From assembly GCF_000259075.1 (NCBI RefSeq), contig NZ_AJKI01000056.1, positions 1-64,000 of the forward strand: 64,000 nucleotides of DNA, written 5' to 3'. Shown here piece after piece: positions 45,109 to 55,063 of the stretch. The DNA is from Marinilabilia salmonicolor JCM 21150 (GTDB lineage Bacteria; Bacteroidota; Bacteroidia; Bacteroidales; Marinilabiliaceae). A program made the position numbers and the translations under genes. The number at the start of each line of letters is the position of its first letter. The stretch's first letter is position 1. A model generated the notes under the pieces. It had not been told where the DNA came from, made no database searches, and saw nothing but the letters and a program-made list of their open reading frames with translations.

Positions 45109-47028
45109 TTATTTGACTTCTTCAAAGTCAACGTCGGTCACCTCATCATCGTCACCGCCTTTTTTACCTGACTGATCACCACCTGGCTGTTGTTCACCGC
45201 CGGGCTGCTGACCACCCTGAGCTTCCTGACTGGCATTGTACATCTCCTGCGATGCAGCCTGGAAAACAGTATTCAGTTCCTCGGTAGCCTTATCAATGGC
45301 AGCAACATCCTGACTCTTATGAGCTTCTTTCAGTTTGGCCAAAGCATCTTCAATAGGCTTTTTCTTTTCGGCAGGAATCTTATCTCCAAACTCTTTCATT
45401 TGCTTTTCAGTCTGGAAAATCAAACTGTCAGCAGCATTGAGTTTGTCAATTTTCTCCTTGGCCTGCTTATCTGTTTCAGCATTGGCATCAGCCTCTTCCT
45501 TCATACGCTTGATTTCGTCCTCCGACAATCCTGAAGAAGCTTCAATACGGATGCTTTGTTCTTTCCCTGTCGCCTTATCTTTAGCACGAACATGCAGGAT
45601 ACCGTTGGCATCGATATCAAAAGTCACTTCAACCTGAGGCGTACCGCGAGGTGCTGGTGGAATACCATCTAAGTGGAAACGGCCAATGGTCTTGTTGTCT
45701 TTAGCCATGGGGCGCTCACCCTGCAATACGTGAATCTCTACAGACGGCTGGTTATCAGCAGCTGTGGTAAAGGTTTCTGACTTTTTAGTCGGAATGGTTG
45801 TGTTAGACTCAATCAATTTGGTCATCACACCACCCATCGTCTCGATACCCAGTGACAGCGGAGTCACGTCAAGCAGCAACACGTCTTTTACCTCACCGGT
45901 AAGAACACCACCCTGAATAGCTGCACCAACAGCAACTACCTCGTCGGGGTTCACACCTTTGGAAGCCTTCTTACCAAAAAAGTCCTCAACAACCTTCTGA
46001 ATAGCAGGGATACGGGTAGAACCACCCACCAAAATCACCTCATCCACGTCGGAAGCAGTCATTCCGGCATCTTTCAATGCCATTTTACAAGGCTCCAGAG
46101 TACGTTGTACAAGGTTTTCAGTCAGCTGATCAAACTTTGAACGTGACAAAGTTTTCACAAGGTGCTTGGGTACACCATCTACCGGCATAATATATGGCAG
46201 GTTGATTTCTGTGCTACCTGAACTTGACAGCTCAATTTTGGCCTTTTCTGCAGCATCTTTCAGGCGCTGAAGTGCCATAGGATCTTTTCTCAGATCCACA
46301 CCTTCGTCACTCTGGAACTCATCAGCCAGCCAGTTCATAATTACATCGTCGAAGTCGTCACCACCCAGGTGGGTATCACCATTGGTAGATTTCACTTCAA
46401 AAACGCCATCACCCAACTCAAGAATACTGATATCGAAAGTACCACCACCAAGGTCGAAAACGGCCACTTTCATGTCCTGACCTTTTTTGTCAAGTCCGTA
46501 AGCCAACGAAGCGGCAGTAGGCTCGTTGATGATACGGCGAACTTTCAGTCCGGCAATTTCACCAGCCTCTTTGGTTGCCTGCCGCTGCGAGTCATTAAAG
46601 TAGGCAGGAACCGTAACCACAGCCTCTGTAACCTCCTGTCCCAGGTAATCTTCAGCAGTTTTCTTCATTTTCTGAAGCACCATTGCCGAAATTTCCTGAG
46701 GGGTATATTGACGGTCATCAATCTGTACGCGGGGAGTATTGTTCTCGCCCTTTACTACCTTGTAAGAAACTCTCTTTACTTCATTGGGGATATCATCATA
46801 CAGATCGCCCATGAAGCGCTTAATAGAATATATTGTTTTCTCGGGGTTGGTGATGGCCTGACGTTTAGCCGGATCACCTACCTTACGTTCACCATTCTCG
46901 ACAAATGCAACAATCGACGGTGTGGTACGCTTACCTTCACTGTTGGGTATTACAACAGCCTCGTTACCTTCCATCACTGAAACACATGAGTTGGTTGTAC
47001 CTAAGTCAATTCCAATTATTTTTCCCAT
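45109..47028 (-). CDS. dnaK: Hsp70 chaperone DnaK
   Basis: 639 aa, full length. The N-terminal ATPase domain has [15 protein letters not shown], the phosphate-2 loop [16 protein letters not shown], and [14 protein letters not shown]. The substrate-binding beta domain and helical lid follow. The disordered Gly/Gln-rich tail ends in [14 protein letters not shown], close to the canonical co-chaperone motif. It folds and remodels proteins with J proteins and GrpE. Neither dnaJ nor grpE is next to it; the J protein at the left edge of the window is a possible partner. Monocistronic, with terminators on both sides. Confidence 0.98.
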   Translation of the reverse strand: MGKIIGIDLGTTNSCVSVMEGNEAVVIPNSEGKRTTPSIVAFVENGERKVGDPAKRQAITNPEKTIYSIKRFMGDLYDDIPNEVKRVSYKVVKGENNTPRVQIDDRQYTPQEISAMVLQKMKKTAEDYLGQEVTEAVVTVPAYFNDSQRQATKEAGEIAGLKVRRIINEPTAASLAYGLDKKGQDMKVAVFDLGGGTFDISILELGDGVFEVKSTNGDTHLGGDDFDDVIMNWLADEFQSDEGVDLRKDPMALQRLKDAAEKAKIELSSSGSTEINLPYIMPVDGVPKHLVKTLSRSKFDQLTENLVQRTLEPCKMALKDAGMTASDVDEVILVGGSTRIPAIQKVVEDFFGKKASKGVNPDEVVAVGAAIQGGVLTGEVKDVLLLDVTPLSLGIETMGGVMTKLIESNTTIPTKKSETFTTAADNQPSVEIHVLQGERPMAKDNKTIGRFHLDGIPPAPRGTPQVEVTFDIDANGILHVRAKDKATGKEQSIRIEASSGLSEDEIKRMKEEADANAETDKQAKEKIDKLNAADSLIFQTEKQMKEFGDKIPAEKKKPIEDALAKLKEAHKSQDVAAIDKATEELNTVFQAASQEMYNASQEAQGGQQPGGEQQPGGDQSGKKGGDDDEVTDVDFEEVK

Positions 47029-47146
47029 TGTGTAATTTATTTTTTCGTTCTAAATATTTTCAAAATCTGCATCTTCTAAATCAAAGCCTGTGCCAATCCA
47101 CTTTCATCGGAAAAAGATGTAATTCTGACACAACAGGATACAAAAA

Positions 47147-47174
47147 CACCCGAATCGTGTCATAATTCGGGTGA
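47147..47174 (-). terminator. hairpin upstream of dnaK, terminator-like on the minus strand
   Basis: CACCCGAAT / ATTCGGGTG with a 9-nt loop, followed on the minus strand by TTTTTG. It separates dnaK from transcription coming from the hydrogenase gene. Confidence 0.7.
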
Positions 47175-47279
47175 CAAATCGGCAGAGTAATGAAATACGT
47201 GAGACCTGTATTTCATCAACAAAACAATTATTTTTTATGGACTGCAACCTCCACATTGGGCCACACTCAATTCAATCAA

Positions 47280-47490
47280 TATAAATCACTCCCCCCTTTT
47301 AGTTCTTCATTAATTAATGTTCTTTTTGGCATTGCCCCAAAAAGGAACCCAAAAAGACTAGTCCGCTTAAACCTATCAGCCCTCGAAAGCCAAAATTTCC
47401 GGCCATTGCACAAGGCCTTATAAGTCGCCCATTTTGGTTTTCCGCCAACCGCCGGCCCGGAAAGCGGACAGGCCAACGCTCCTTTTAAAT
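47280..47490. other. spacer with repeat-like sequence between dnaK and the hydrogenase
   Basis: It contains GTTCTTTTTGGCATTGCC / CCAAAAAGGAACCCAAAAAG and GC-rich inverted bits (CCGCCAACCGCCGGCCCGG). This kind of text recurs between genes in Bacteroidota, but only one copy is in the window, so family membership is from memory of the pattern. It has no convincing gene; a minus-strand reading of 66 codons is probably accidental. Confidence 0.35.
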
Positions 47491-47604
47491 AGAAAAAGAT
47501 CTTCAGGCCTAAAAAATCCCAATTAACAGCAAGTTGCTAATTTATTTTAATCAGAAAAAACTTACTCTAACCTAATTAAAGAAGTTGATATAGTACAGAT
47601 ATCC

Positions 47605-49044
47605 CTACTCATACAGTGAATCAAGCGATTCATTGAACTGTTTTTTACCCTTTCGGTCGTCAGCAATAGAACAGGGGCCGGAAAGACAGCCGCCCTCGCA
47701 AGCCATCACCTCAATGAAATTCCCGGGAGCTTTTCCGCGGGCATACGCTTTCAGCATATTCAGAGATTTTTTATCCAGCCCGTTAATCACCACCTCTTTA
47801 ATATAAACATCCTCACCTGCCTTTTTCACTGCGTTGGTTACCCCATTGCTCATTGCAAATCCACGGGCTTCACGCGGCACTTTCACCAGTTCGGCTTCTT
47901 CAGGCATTTTTCTCACATCGATGCCCATACCTTCGAATATGGCATCCAGCTCTTCAAAGGTCAGCACATAGTCTACCAGTCCTGAGTCTTTAGCTTCCTT
48001 GCGCTTAGCAACACATGGTCCAATAAATACTGTTTTAGAATCAGGGAACCGCTCTTTGGCCAAACGGGCTGAGAAAATCATCGGTGATGGTGTTTCACTC
48101 ACCAGCTTTTTCATGGCAGGAATGTGTTTGTTGACTGCCTCCACATAACTGGGACAACAGGAGGTGGTCATCAATGAACACCCCTCTTCCAGACGCCCAC
48201 GAAACTCAGCAGCTTCCTCACGAGCCGTTATGTCGGCACCTTCTGCCACTTCTGCCACATGGGCAAAACCAACTTCTTTGATGGCATTTATAACCTGACC
48301 GGGTTTTACCCCATACTGACCATGCAGGGCCGGAGCTACCATGGCAGTCAAGTTGCCCCCCTCTTTTATGGTCTTCAGCACATCTACCACCTGAGAAATT
48401 TCGAATATGGAGCCAAAAGGACACGCATTGATACATCTGCCACACAGGATGCATTTATCCTCATCAATCTCTTCCACTCCCTGCTCATTCTTTTTGATAG
48501 CTCCTACCGGACAGGCTTCCTCACACGGAACGGGGACATATATAATGGCATGATAGGGACAGGCTTTATGGCAGATTCCACAACTGATACAATCTTCTTC
48601 CACAATTTGCGCTTTTCCGGCAGCATTTATAATAATGGCATCTTTGGGACAATTCATCTGACAGGAACGGGCCACACACCCGCGACAGAGATTACTTACA
48701 ACATAATTGACCTTCACACAACCTGTACAGGCCTCATCCACCACTGTCAATGTGTTGCTATTGCTTGCCTCCTTGCGCTGAAGTGCAACACCGGCATACT
48801 CCGAAAGAGGAGTCAGCTCATCATTTTCATCATCGGGACTAAAGCCCAGCAAAGGCATAGTTTTATATTTGATGACTGCCCGTTCTTTGTGGACGCAGCA
48901 TCTTCGCTGAGCACCTTTCTCTTTGGGAGCCATCTCCAGGGGGATGCGGTCAATCTTTTCGATTAGCTGATCTTCTTTCATTAGCCGGGTGAGTCGCGCA
49001 AGAATCTCACGACGAATCACCATGGTGTTTTGGATGTAGGCCAT
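47605..49044 (-). CDS. [FeFe] hydrogenase, monomeric group-B-like
   Basis: 479 aa. Several [4Fe-4S] sites in the N-terminal half are shown by CRGCVARSCQMNCP, CISCGICHKACP and CILCGRCINACP. The H-cluster domain carries all three motifs: L1 TSCCPSY (Cys296 and Cys297), L2 FIGPCVAKRKEA, and L3 EVMACEGGCLSGPC. The proton-relay Cys and the cluster ligands are thus present. L1 has Tyr where group A enzymes have Trp, as in group B proteins of anaerobic Bacteroidota. It would make or oxidise H2 with ferredoxin, though the physiological role of group B is not settled. No HydE, HydF or HydG maturase gene is nearby. Confidence 0.9.
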   Translation of the reverse strand: MAYIQNTMVIRREILARLTRLMKEDQLIEKIDRIPLEMAPKEKGAQRRCCVHKERAVIKYKTMPLLGFSPDDENDELTPLSEYAGVALQRKEASNSNTLTVVDEACTGCVKVNYVVSNLCRGCVARSCQMNCPKDAIIINAAGKAQIVEEDCISCGICHKACPYHAIIYVPVPCEEACPVGAIKKNEQGVEEIDEDKCILCGRCINACPFGSIFEISQVVDVLKTIKEGGNLTAMVAPALHGQYGVKPGQVINAIKEVGFAHVAEVAEGADITAREEAAEFRGRLEEGCSLMTTSCCPSYVEAVNKHIPAMKKLVSETPSPMIFSARLAKERFPDSKTVFIGPCVAKRKEAKDSGLVDYVLTFEELDAIFEGMGIDVRKMPEEAELVKVPREARGFAMSNGVTNAVKKAGEDVYIKEVVINGLDKKSLNMLKAYARGKAPGNFIEVMACEGGCLSGPCSIADDRKGKKQFNESLDSLYE

Positions 49045-49179
49045 AAATACTTAAGGAGTTTTTCTGGTTAACTAACTTGGCCGCAAAAGTAGAGATTAAT
49101 AAAGAAAAGGTTCTGTAATTGCTGTTAAAAAAGAAAAATTTCTTTAATTCCTTACTCACATAGAAACAGCATTCTAATT

Positions 49180-49377
49180 AGTGCCTGTCCATAAACTAAG
49201 CACAATTAGTTTTTAGTCCTGTTTCTAGTCAGAAAGTGCCAATTGCTAGGCTTGTGACCGCGTGCCGCCTAAAGCTTTAGCGGTGGCGCAAGCCACCAAA
49301 AACAGAGTTTACTAATCGTAAATGAGTATTTTGGCGGCAAGCGTAACGACGCAAGTGGTGCTTTATGGACAGAAACT
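49180..49377. mobile_element. MITE family A, copy 3
   Basis: 198 bp, ends AGTGCCTGTCCATAAA / TTTATGGACAGAAACT, flanked by AATT duplications (49076-type flank is not shared; duplications at 49176-49179 and 49378-49381). It keeps the internal CCTAAAGCTTTAGCGG near-palindrome of copy 1. It lies in the divergent spacer between the hydrogenase and the outer-membrane protein gene. Confidence 0.88.
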
Positions 49378-49588
49378 AATTACTTTCCCGAATTGTAACA
49401 TTGAAAATCAAACAAGTTAAAAACCCTCCTGTAAAAAAACTTTAACACCAGTTCTACCAAACACTCACAGACCATACAAAACCAGTCACAACAGAAGCCC
49501 AATTGCAAATACAAGAATATTTTATAATCTTTGGAAACATTAAGCTCCTGCTTTAATTAAAATCATAACAACACCTTAACCCAAACCA

Positions 49589-51964
49589 ATGCAAAGAAAC
49601 TTTTTCCTGTTTTTCATCTGTTTTGTCCCACTCCTATCTTTCAGCCAGACTTATTCTATTTATGGAAGTATCACAGACGCTGACCAACAACCATTGTCTG
49701 GCGTTTTAATTTCTGCATCAAATGAGGATAGTGTGCTATTGGCATACACCATCTCTACTAATGATGGTGAATATCAATTATCTATAAAAAGCCCTTCTTC
49801 ATCAGGAGGAATAACACTTCACACCTCTCATGTTGCGTATTCAGATACCTCTCTCGCTCTCACCCTATCAGAAGAATCTCAAACTAAAAATCTGGTATTG
49901 AAGCAGGAACAATATGTCATTGATGATGTAGAGGTCACTGCCGGAAGACTCCCGTTACGTATGGAAGATGGAAAAATCATAGCGAATATTTCCAAAATCC
50001 CCGGCTTCCAATCTACCGATATTCAAAAAATCCTGAACAGACTCCCAGGAGTCACGGCCAATAGCAGGCAGGGGATTTCATTCAATGGTCAAAAAGCAAG
50101 TATCTACATCGATGGCAGAAAGCAGAACATGAATGATGAACAGGTTTTAAACTTTCTGAAATCTCTTCCGTCCGATGCAATCCGGAATATTGTCATAAAT
50201 TCACTGGACCTTGCAGGTTATGATGCATCAACAGGAGTTGTTATCGACATCCAGACAAAAACCAGAAATATTGATGGGTATTATGCCAGCATTGCCGGAA
50301 ATATTAAGCGTTTCGACAATAAAGAGACAGAGGAAGGAATGCAGGGATTTTACATATTTCAAAAAAACAACTTTGTTTTCAACACCAGCCTCTCATACGC
50401 CGATACATATAAATATTCTACTTCAGAAGACAGTACTCTATATAAGAACGGAAACAAAACCCGGTTATTCAACTCCTTTGAGTCACGCTCAAACATTTTC
50501 ACAACAACGACCAACCTTAACTGGCAACTTAAAAACAATACCTTAAATGCCAACTTTTTTGTTTATTATGAAAAAGGAAATAAAAACAGTGAAACACCTA
50601 CAAGTACATACCTTCCCGAAGAGAATCATTATACAGAGATAAGCAAGGGAAATCTGCATGATGATTTGTGGTCAGCGCATCTTGAATACCGGACAAATGA
50701 CTCGTTGCCATTTTCCACAAAGCTTTCCTATGGAATCATCTACGGTGGATTGCGTTCTTCGTCCTCTTTCGATCAATTCGGCGAAACGAATGATCTAACC
50801 TCTTTTGAAAGTGATTACTCCATGGTGGGACACCGACATACCTTCAGAGCTGATATTAAATATAATCCTGAAGGAAAAACAACGTTTGATGCAGGTCTCG
50901 TTGCAAAATCGGGCAAATTAGACGACATGGTCACTTATACACCCCAAGGTCAACAATCGTTTCCCATTGATAACGGTGATTTCACCGGAAGAGAGGCCAT
51001 TCTGGGAAGTCATTTCAGAGTAAAATACTCCTTTTCAGAAAAATGGAGCGCCAAGGTAGGAGTTCGGGCAGAATTCAGCAATAATGAATTCATCCTAAGG
51101 GAGGACGACAGAACAATTGATGTAAACTACAGGAATTGGTTTCCCCATATTACCACAACTTATAACGGAGAAAACTATCAAACATCCTTTGGATTGGTAT
51201 CAGGAATTTCATATCCCGATTATGAAAAAATATTACCGGCCAAACGGTATGTCAATGAATTTTTGCAATCCACAGGAACCGTTGATGTGAAACCCATCAA
51301 AATATACCGGTTTGGTTGGAATCAGATATTTCATCAATATTTCTACATTTTTAGCCATTACCAGCTTAATAAAGACATATTTGGAACAATTACCTTTAAT
51401 TTGGAAGACGAATTGACCGAATACCGCTACATCAATTACGCAGATCAACACAATATTGCAGCAAGTATCGGCATTCCTTTTGAATTTTTTGATAAAACCT
51501 TAAGCGGAAAAATTGAACCCCGATTCACCTATCATTGGTACTCAAAAAGTCAAAATGATTTTAATATTCTCAAAAACAGAAACGGATCTTTTTCCAACAA
51601 GGTTCAGGTCTCTCTGCAATATGAATTCCATGATCGGTTTTCTATTTATGCATGGGGACAATTAATTGGAAAAAGAAAGCATCCGCAATATACCATAGAT
51701 AAGAAAGAAACGCTGGATTTAGGGATATTTTATACAGGCCTGAAAAATAAAAACCTAACTATTTCGCTGGATATTGAAAACATCTTCGACACCGATGATG
51801 AGATAAAGCACCTTTATTATGGAGGGACAACAAAGCACATTCGCTTTTCTCCTGAATCCAGAAATTTTAAACTATCTGTATTGTACAAATTTTCAGGAGG
51901 TATGAAAGTAGAAGATAAAGCTAAAGGTAATATGGGGGATGTAAGTCGTTTTTCAAAAGAGTAA
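49589..51964 (+). CDS. outer-membrane beta-barrel family protein (TonB-receptor-like)
   Basis: 791 aa. The signal peptide covers 1-19. A carboxypeptidase-D regulatory-like domain (about 22-110; YGSITDADQQPLSGVLI) and a plug-like domain (about 115-210; ILNRLPGVTANSRQGISFNG, YIDGRKQ) follow. A C-terminal barrel of the OMP_b-brl_3 type takes up the rest. It lacks a clear TonB box. Its substrate is unknown and no SusD-like lipoprotein is adjacent. The protein ends in a short hydrophilic tail beyond the last strand (KDKAKGN-like), which is unusual for barrels ending in an aromatic residue. Confidence 0.87.
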   Translation: MQRNFFLFFICFVPLLSFSQTYSIYGSITDADQQPLSGVLISASNEDSVLLAYTISTNDGEYQLSIKSPSSSGGITLHTSHVAYSDTSLALTLSEESQTKNLVLKQEQYVIDDVEVTAGRLPLRMEDGKIIANISKIPGFQSTDIQKILNRLPGVTANSRQGISFNGQKASIYIDGRKQNMNDEQVLNFLKSLPSDAIRNIVINSLDLAGYDASTGVVIDIQTKTRNIDGYYASIAGNIKRFDNKETEEGMQGFYIFQKNNFVFNTSLSYADTYKYSTSEDSTLYKNGNKTRLFNSFESRSNIFTTTTNLNWQLKNNTLNANFFVYYEKGNKNSETPTSTYLPEENHYTEISKGNLHDDLWSAHLEYRTNDSLPFSTKLSYGIIYGGLRSSSSFDQFGETNDLTSFESDYSMVGHRHTFRADIKYNPEGKTTFDAGLVAKSGKLDDMVTYTPQGQQSFPIDNGDFTGREAILGSHFRVKYSFSEKWSAKVGVRAEFSNNEFILREDDRTIDVNYRNWFPHITTTYNGENYQTSFGLVSGISYPDYEKILPAKRYVNEFLQSTGTVDVKPIKIYRFGWNQIFHQYFYIFSHYQLNKDIFGTITFNLEDELTEYRYINYADQHNIAASIGIPFEFFDKTLSGKIEPRFTYHWYSKSQNDFNILKNRNGSFSNKVQVSLQYEFHDRFSIYAWGQLIGKRKHPQYTIDKKETLDLGIFYTGLKNKNLTISLDIENIFDTDDEIKHLYYGGTTKHIRFSPESRNFKLSVLYKFSGGMKVEDKAKGNMGDVSRFSKE

Positions 51965-51977
51965 AAACCGAAGAAAT

Positions 51978-52589
51978 TCATTCTGTATATCCTGATGAAG
52001 AAATTTCGAAACCGCCCCTCTGCCTCACCCACTCAAACAAACAGACACTGGCTGCATGTGAAACATTCATCGACTTCACCATTCCATGCATGGGGATATG
52101 AATATTCTGCTGATTAGGAAAATTTACCCCTAAAGGAATTCCGGAACGCTCACTCCCCACCATTAAAGCCATTTTGGCAGGCAGCTTTACTGAAAACAGA
52201 TTAGAAGAACCGGGGGAGGTTTCGAGAGCGAAAAATGTATAATCTGCAGGAACCAGCTGCTCCACCTCATCTGGTAAACAATAATGCCAGTCAATATTTT
52301 TAGCTGCCTGACCTGCCACATATTTCATTTTGGAAGTTTTAAAGGTCACTTCCTCTTCATTCTTTACAAACAAAACCAACCGACAACCCACATTGGCAGC
52401 CAGTCGAAGCAGGTGTCCGGCATTCTCAGGAGTCTGAAGATGCCACGCAATGAGTATGGGAGCCGTATCTTCGGAGAAAGGTTTGTAGTGATTGTCTGCA
52501 AAAAATTTGTTCGCCTGGTACAAGAGTTTTGTGTTTTGTGTTTTGTGTTCGGGGTTCGGGGTTTTGTGTTCTGAGTTAGGCATCTTCAT
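51978..52589 (-). CDS. TrmH-family (SPOUT) RNA methyltransferase
   Basis: 203 aa from the ATG at 52589; an ATG two codons later is equally possible, and longer readings are unlikely. The SPOUT motifs are the N-terminal NAGHLLRLAANVGC, MALMVGSERSGIP (motif 2), and IPMHGMVKSMNVSHAASVCLFEW (motif 3, the SAM-binding knot). It methylates a ribose in tRNA or rRNA; which one cannot be told. The first 16 or so residues (EHKTPNPEHKTQN) come from a simple DNA repeat and are probably recently acquired or not translated. Confidence 0.87.
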   Translation of the reverse strand: MKMPNSEHKTPNPEHKTQNTKLLYQANKFFADNHYKPFSEDTAPILIAWHLQTPENAGHLLRLAANVGCRLVLFVKNEEEVTFKTSKMKYVAGQAAKNIDWHYCLPDEVEQLVPADYTFFALETSPGSSNLFSVKLPAKMALMVGSERSGIPLGVNFPNQQNIHIPMHGMVKSMNVSHAASVCLFEWVRQRGGFEISSSGYTE

Positions 52590-52710
52590 CCAATGAATAA
52601 TAATTATCACGCGTGATTGGCAGGAATATTTTAACTTTCGAGGTGGCAAAATCCATCCGTTTGAGATGTAAATAACCTGTCTCGAAAGCATTTGCCAGAC
52701 TGTCTCTTAA

Positions 52711-54126
52711 TTAAAACCCGGAACTCTCAATTCCCAACCCCAGCTCCTGCCCTTTCTTAAGCATAAACGCCCGGGCTTCTTCATAATCGTTGTGAATCTC
52801 CCCTTCCAGGATGGCTTCCTTAATGGCAGCTTTAATTTCCCCTACGGTCTGACAAGGTGGCAGATTAAAAGTTTCCATAATCTCTTCACCTGAAACCGGT
52901 GGCTGGAAGTTTCTTACACGATCCTTTTCTTCAATCTCTTTCAGTTTCCGGCGCACAATCTTAAAATTCCGGAGGAATTTACGCACTTTCACTTCGTTCT
53001 TGGAAGTAATATCGGCCTCACAAAGTGTCATCAGACTGTCTATATCGTCACCAGCTTCAAATAAAAGGCGACGCACGGCCGAATCGGTCACTTCATCTTC
53101 GCTCAGAACGATTGGACGCATGTGGAGCTCCACCATCTTCTGAACAAACTTCATTTTTTCGTTCTGTGGCAGCCGCAGTCGTTTAAAAATTTTTGGAACC
53201 ATTTTCATCCCCACAAAATTGTGCGCATGAAAAGTCCAGCCAAGTTTTGGATCAAACCGCTTGGTGCGGGGCTTGGCAATATCGTGCAGCAATGCTGCCC
53301 AGCGGAGCCATAAATCATCGGAATAGGGAACCAGCTGATCCAGGACTTCGAGAGTGTGATAAAAATTGTCTTTATGCCCAACTCCTTTCACTTTCTCCAC
53401 CCCTTTCAAATCCTGAAGTTCGGGCAGGATAACGGGGAGCAGTCCTGTTTTCTCCAAAAGTTTAAATCCGAGAGAGGGCCGGTCAGACATCATTATTTTG
53501 TTGAGCTCCTCGGCCACCCGCTCCATTGATATTATTTTGAGACGATCTTTTTGAGCCAAAATCCCTTCATACGTCTTATCTTCGATGCGGAAACCCAACT
53601 GAGTAGCAAACCGGATGGCACGGAGTATCCTCAGCGGATCATCAGAAAAAGTGACCATTGGATCCAGCGGTGTACAAATAATTCCCTCTTCCAGGTCTTT
53701 CAGCCCTCCAAAAGGATCCACCAGTTCTCCAAAACTCTTCTCATTCAAAGAGAGCGCCAAAGCGTTGATGGTAAAATCACGGCGATTCTGATCGTCTTCC
53801 AGTGTTCCGTCTTCCACAATGGGTTTGCGGCTGTTGCGCTGATACGACTCCCTGCGTGCTCCGACAAACTCAATGTCCATGCCTTTGTACTTAAACATGG
53901 CAGTTCCGAAATTCTTAAACACGCTCACCTTTAAACCACCCAGTTCCCTTGCCACCTCATTGGCAAGATCAATACCGCTGCCTACCACAACCACATCAAT
54001 ATCCGTTGTCGGACGCTTTAAAATAAGATCCCTGACAAAACCGCCAATGACATACGCCTCATTGTCATTCCTGTCAGCAACCCTGGAAATAGTTTTAAAA
54101 ACCGGTGATTCTAAGTGTTTCTTCAT
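52711..54126 (-). CDS. cca: CCA-adding tRNA nucleotidyltransferase with HD domain
   Basis: 471 aa. The N-terminal class II nucleotidyltransferase head has [20 protein letters not shown] (metal Asp pair in DID) and [11 protein letters not shown]. The RNA-binding neck/body follows. A C-terminal HD domain (about 250-390; [16 protein letters not shown]) may be a phosphohydrolase. It adds or repairs the 3' CCA end of tRNAs, which matters here because the three tRNA genes of the window do not encode CCA. Confidence 0.94.
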   Translation of the reverse strand: MKKHLESPVFKTISRVADRNDNEAYVIGGFVRDLILKRPTTDIDVVVVGSGIDLANEVARELGGLKVSVFKNFGTAMFKYKGMDIEFVGARRESYQRNSRKPIVEDGTLEDDQNRRDFTINALALSLNEKSFGELVDPFGGLKDLEEGIICTPLDPMVTFSDDPLRILRAIRFATQLGFRIEDKTYEGILAQKDRLKIISMERVAEELNKIMMSDRPSLGFKLLEKTGLLPVILPELQDLKGVEKVKGVGHKDNFYHTLEVLDQLVPYSDDLWLRWAALLHDIAKPRTKRFDPKLGWTFHAHNFVGMKMVPKIFKRLRLPQNEKMKFVQKMVELHMRPIVLSEDEVTDSAVRRLLFEAGDDIDSLMTLCEADITSKNEVKVRKFLRNFKIVRRKLKEIEEKDRVRNFQPPVSGEEIMETFNLPPCQTVGEIKAAIKEAILEGEIHNDYEEARAFMLKKGQELGLGIESSGF

Positions 54127-54538
54127 AAGCCTTCAAATCCCCGTAAAGGGTATTGTAAGATTAAAATTAATTTAATAAGAAGTTGAAAACACTCAAACAA
54201 CTTAGTAACTTGAATGTTTATCAATTAAAGGTTCTTAAAAACTTTGACCCCACTCCGAAAGTTCTAATGTCTGAGTACGCCCAACCTGAAAATTTCAAAA
54301 TTGCAGGTGCAGTTAAGAACGTGACAAAATTACAATTTATATCCCAATAAGACTAAGGGATGACAAAGGGATTGTGCCGAAATAACCTGACGCTTTAATC
54401 TTGTTCTTTTGCCCTAAAACTTCCTTGAAAAGACATTAAATAGCCCGCTATTCGCAGTATTTTCAAGTTGTTTAAGAACAAAATCACATCGTTTAAAACT
54501 GTCAACTTATTTCATTACAACCTCCAGACTCTTTTTTT
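54127..54538. other. intergenic region between cca and trxA
   Basis: About 410 bp without a convincing gene. A 25-codon reading beginning at 54267 has no ribosome site or family signature. The sequence is AT-rich with no strong hairpin. Confidence 0.5.
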
Positions 54539-54580
54539 TTGGCACGGGGATTGTATGGATGTATTTACAAATTTAGATAT

Positions 54581-54611
54581 TTTGAATTTATCGAGAGAAT
54601 TATTAATTTTG
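54581..54611 (+). promoter_or_regulatory. trxA promoter (Bacteroidota housekeeping type)
   Basis: TTTG at 54581-54584, 19 nt, TAATTTTG at 54604-54611: both boxes match the consensus exactly. The ATG is 26 bp downstream. Confidence 0.8.
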
Positions 54612-54636
54612 TACCAATATTTAAAGCACAAGAATT

Positions 54637-54996
54637 ATGGTTGAATTTTTGACAAAAGAGACGTTTAAAGAGAAAGTTTTTGATTTCGAAAACAATAAAG
54701 ACTGGAAATTCGAAGGTGAAAAGCCTTGTCTTATAGACTTTTATGCCGACTGGTGTCAGCCATGTAAAATGGTAGCACCTATTTTGGAAGAACTTTCAGA
54801 AGAGTACGACGGGAAAGTGGATATTTATAAGATTGATACTGAAGCTCAGCAAGAGCTTGCCGGAATGTTCGGGATTCAGAGTATTCCTTCATTGCTTTTC
54901 GTTCCAACCGAAGGACAGCCCCAGATGGCACAAGGCGCATTGCCAAAAGACACTTTTGAGCGTGCTATTAAAGATGTATTGAAAGTAGAAAAGTAA
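54637..54996 (+). CDS. trxA: cytoplasmic thioredoxin with CQPC active site
   Basis: 119 aa, slightly longer than usual (about 105). The active site FYADWCQPCKMVAP has CQPC instead of CGPC; the second-position change can shift redox potential. The cis-proline is in IQSIPSLLFV. There is no signal peptide. It shares the N-terminal pattern FD-F/Y-ENN-x-x-W with the exported thioredoxin 67 nt downstream, pointing to a tandem duplication. It reduces protein disulfides in the cytoplasm. Confidence 0.94.
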   Translation: MVEFLTKETFKEKVFDFENNKDWKFEGEKPCLIDFYADWCQPCKMVAPILEELSEEYDGKVDIYKIDTEAQQELAGMFGIQSIPSLLFVPTEGQPQMAQGALPKDTFERAIKDVLKVEK

Positions 54997-55012
54997 TTTT
55001 CGGCTTTCTTAC

Positions 55013-55039
55013 CTGTTTTATTCATGAATATAACAGGTT
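55013..55039. repeat. solo palindrome with CCTGYTTTATTCAT ends
   Basis: CCTGTTTTATTCAT runs straight into ATGAATATAACAGG, two end sequences of the dispersed repeat joined without the interior. It lies between the two thioredoxin genes and could also act as a weak hairpin. Confidence 0.55.
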
Positions 55040-55063
55040 TAAAAAAACAGGAGATTTTCAGAC

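Noticed and set aside
46369-46980. Plus-strand 203-codon reading inside dnaK
   Set aside because: It is the antisense shadow of a highly conserved gene with no independent signals.
47079-47098. Sigma-54-like sequence (TTGGCACA-N4-TTGAT, minus strand) upstream of dnaK
   Set aside because: The -12 dinucleotide reads GA instead of GC, and dnaK control by sigma-54 would be unusual. Not strong enough to report as a promoter.
47276-47476. Minus-strand reading of 66 codons between dnaK and the hydrogenase
   Set aside because: It lies in repeat-like spacer sequence, has no ribosome site and no recognisable domain.
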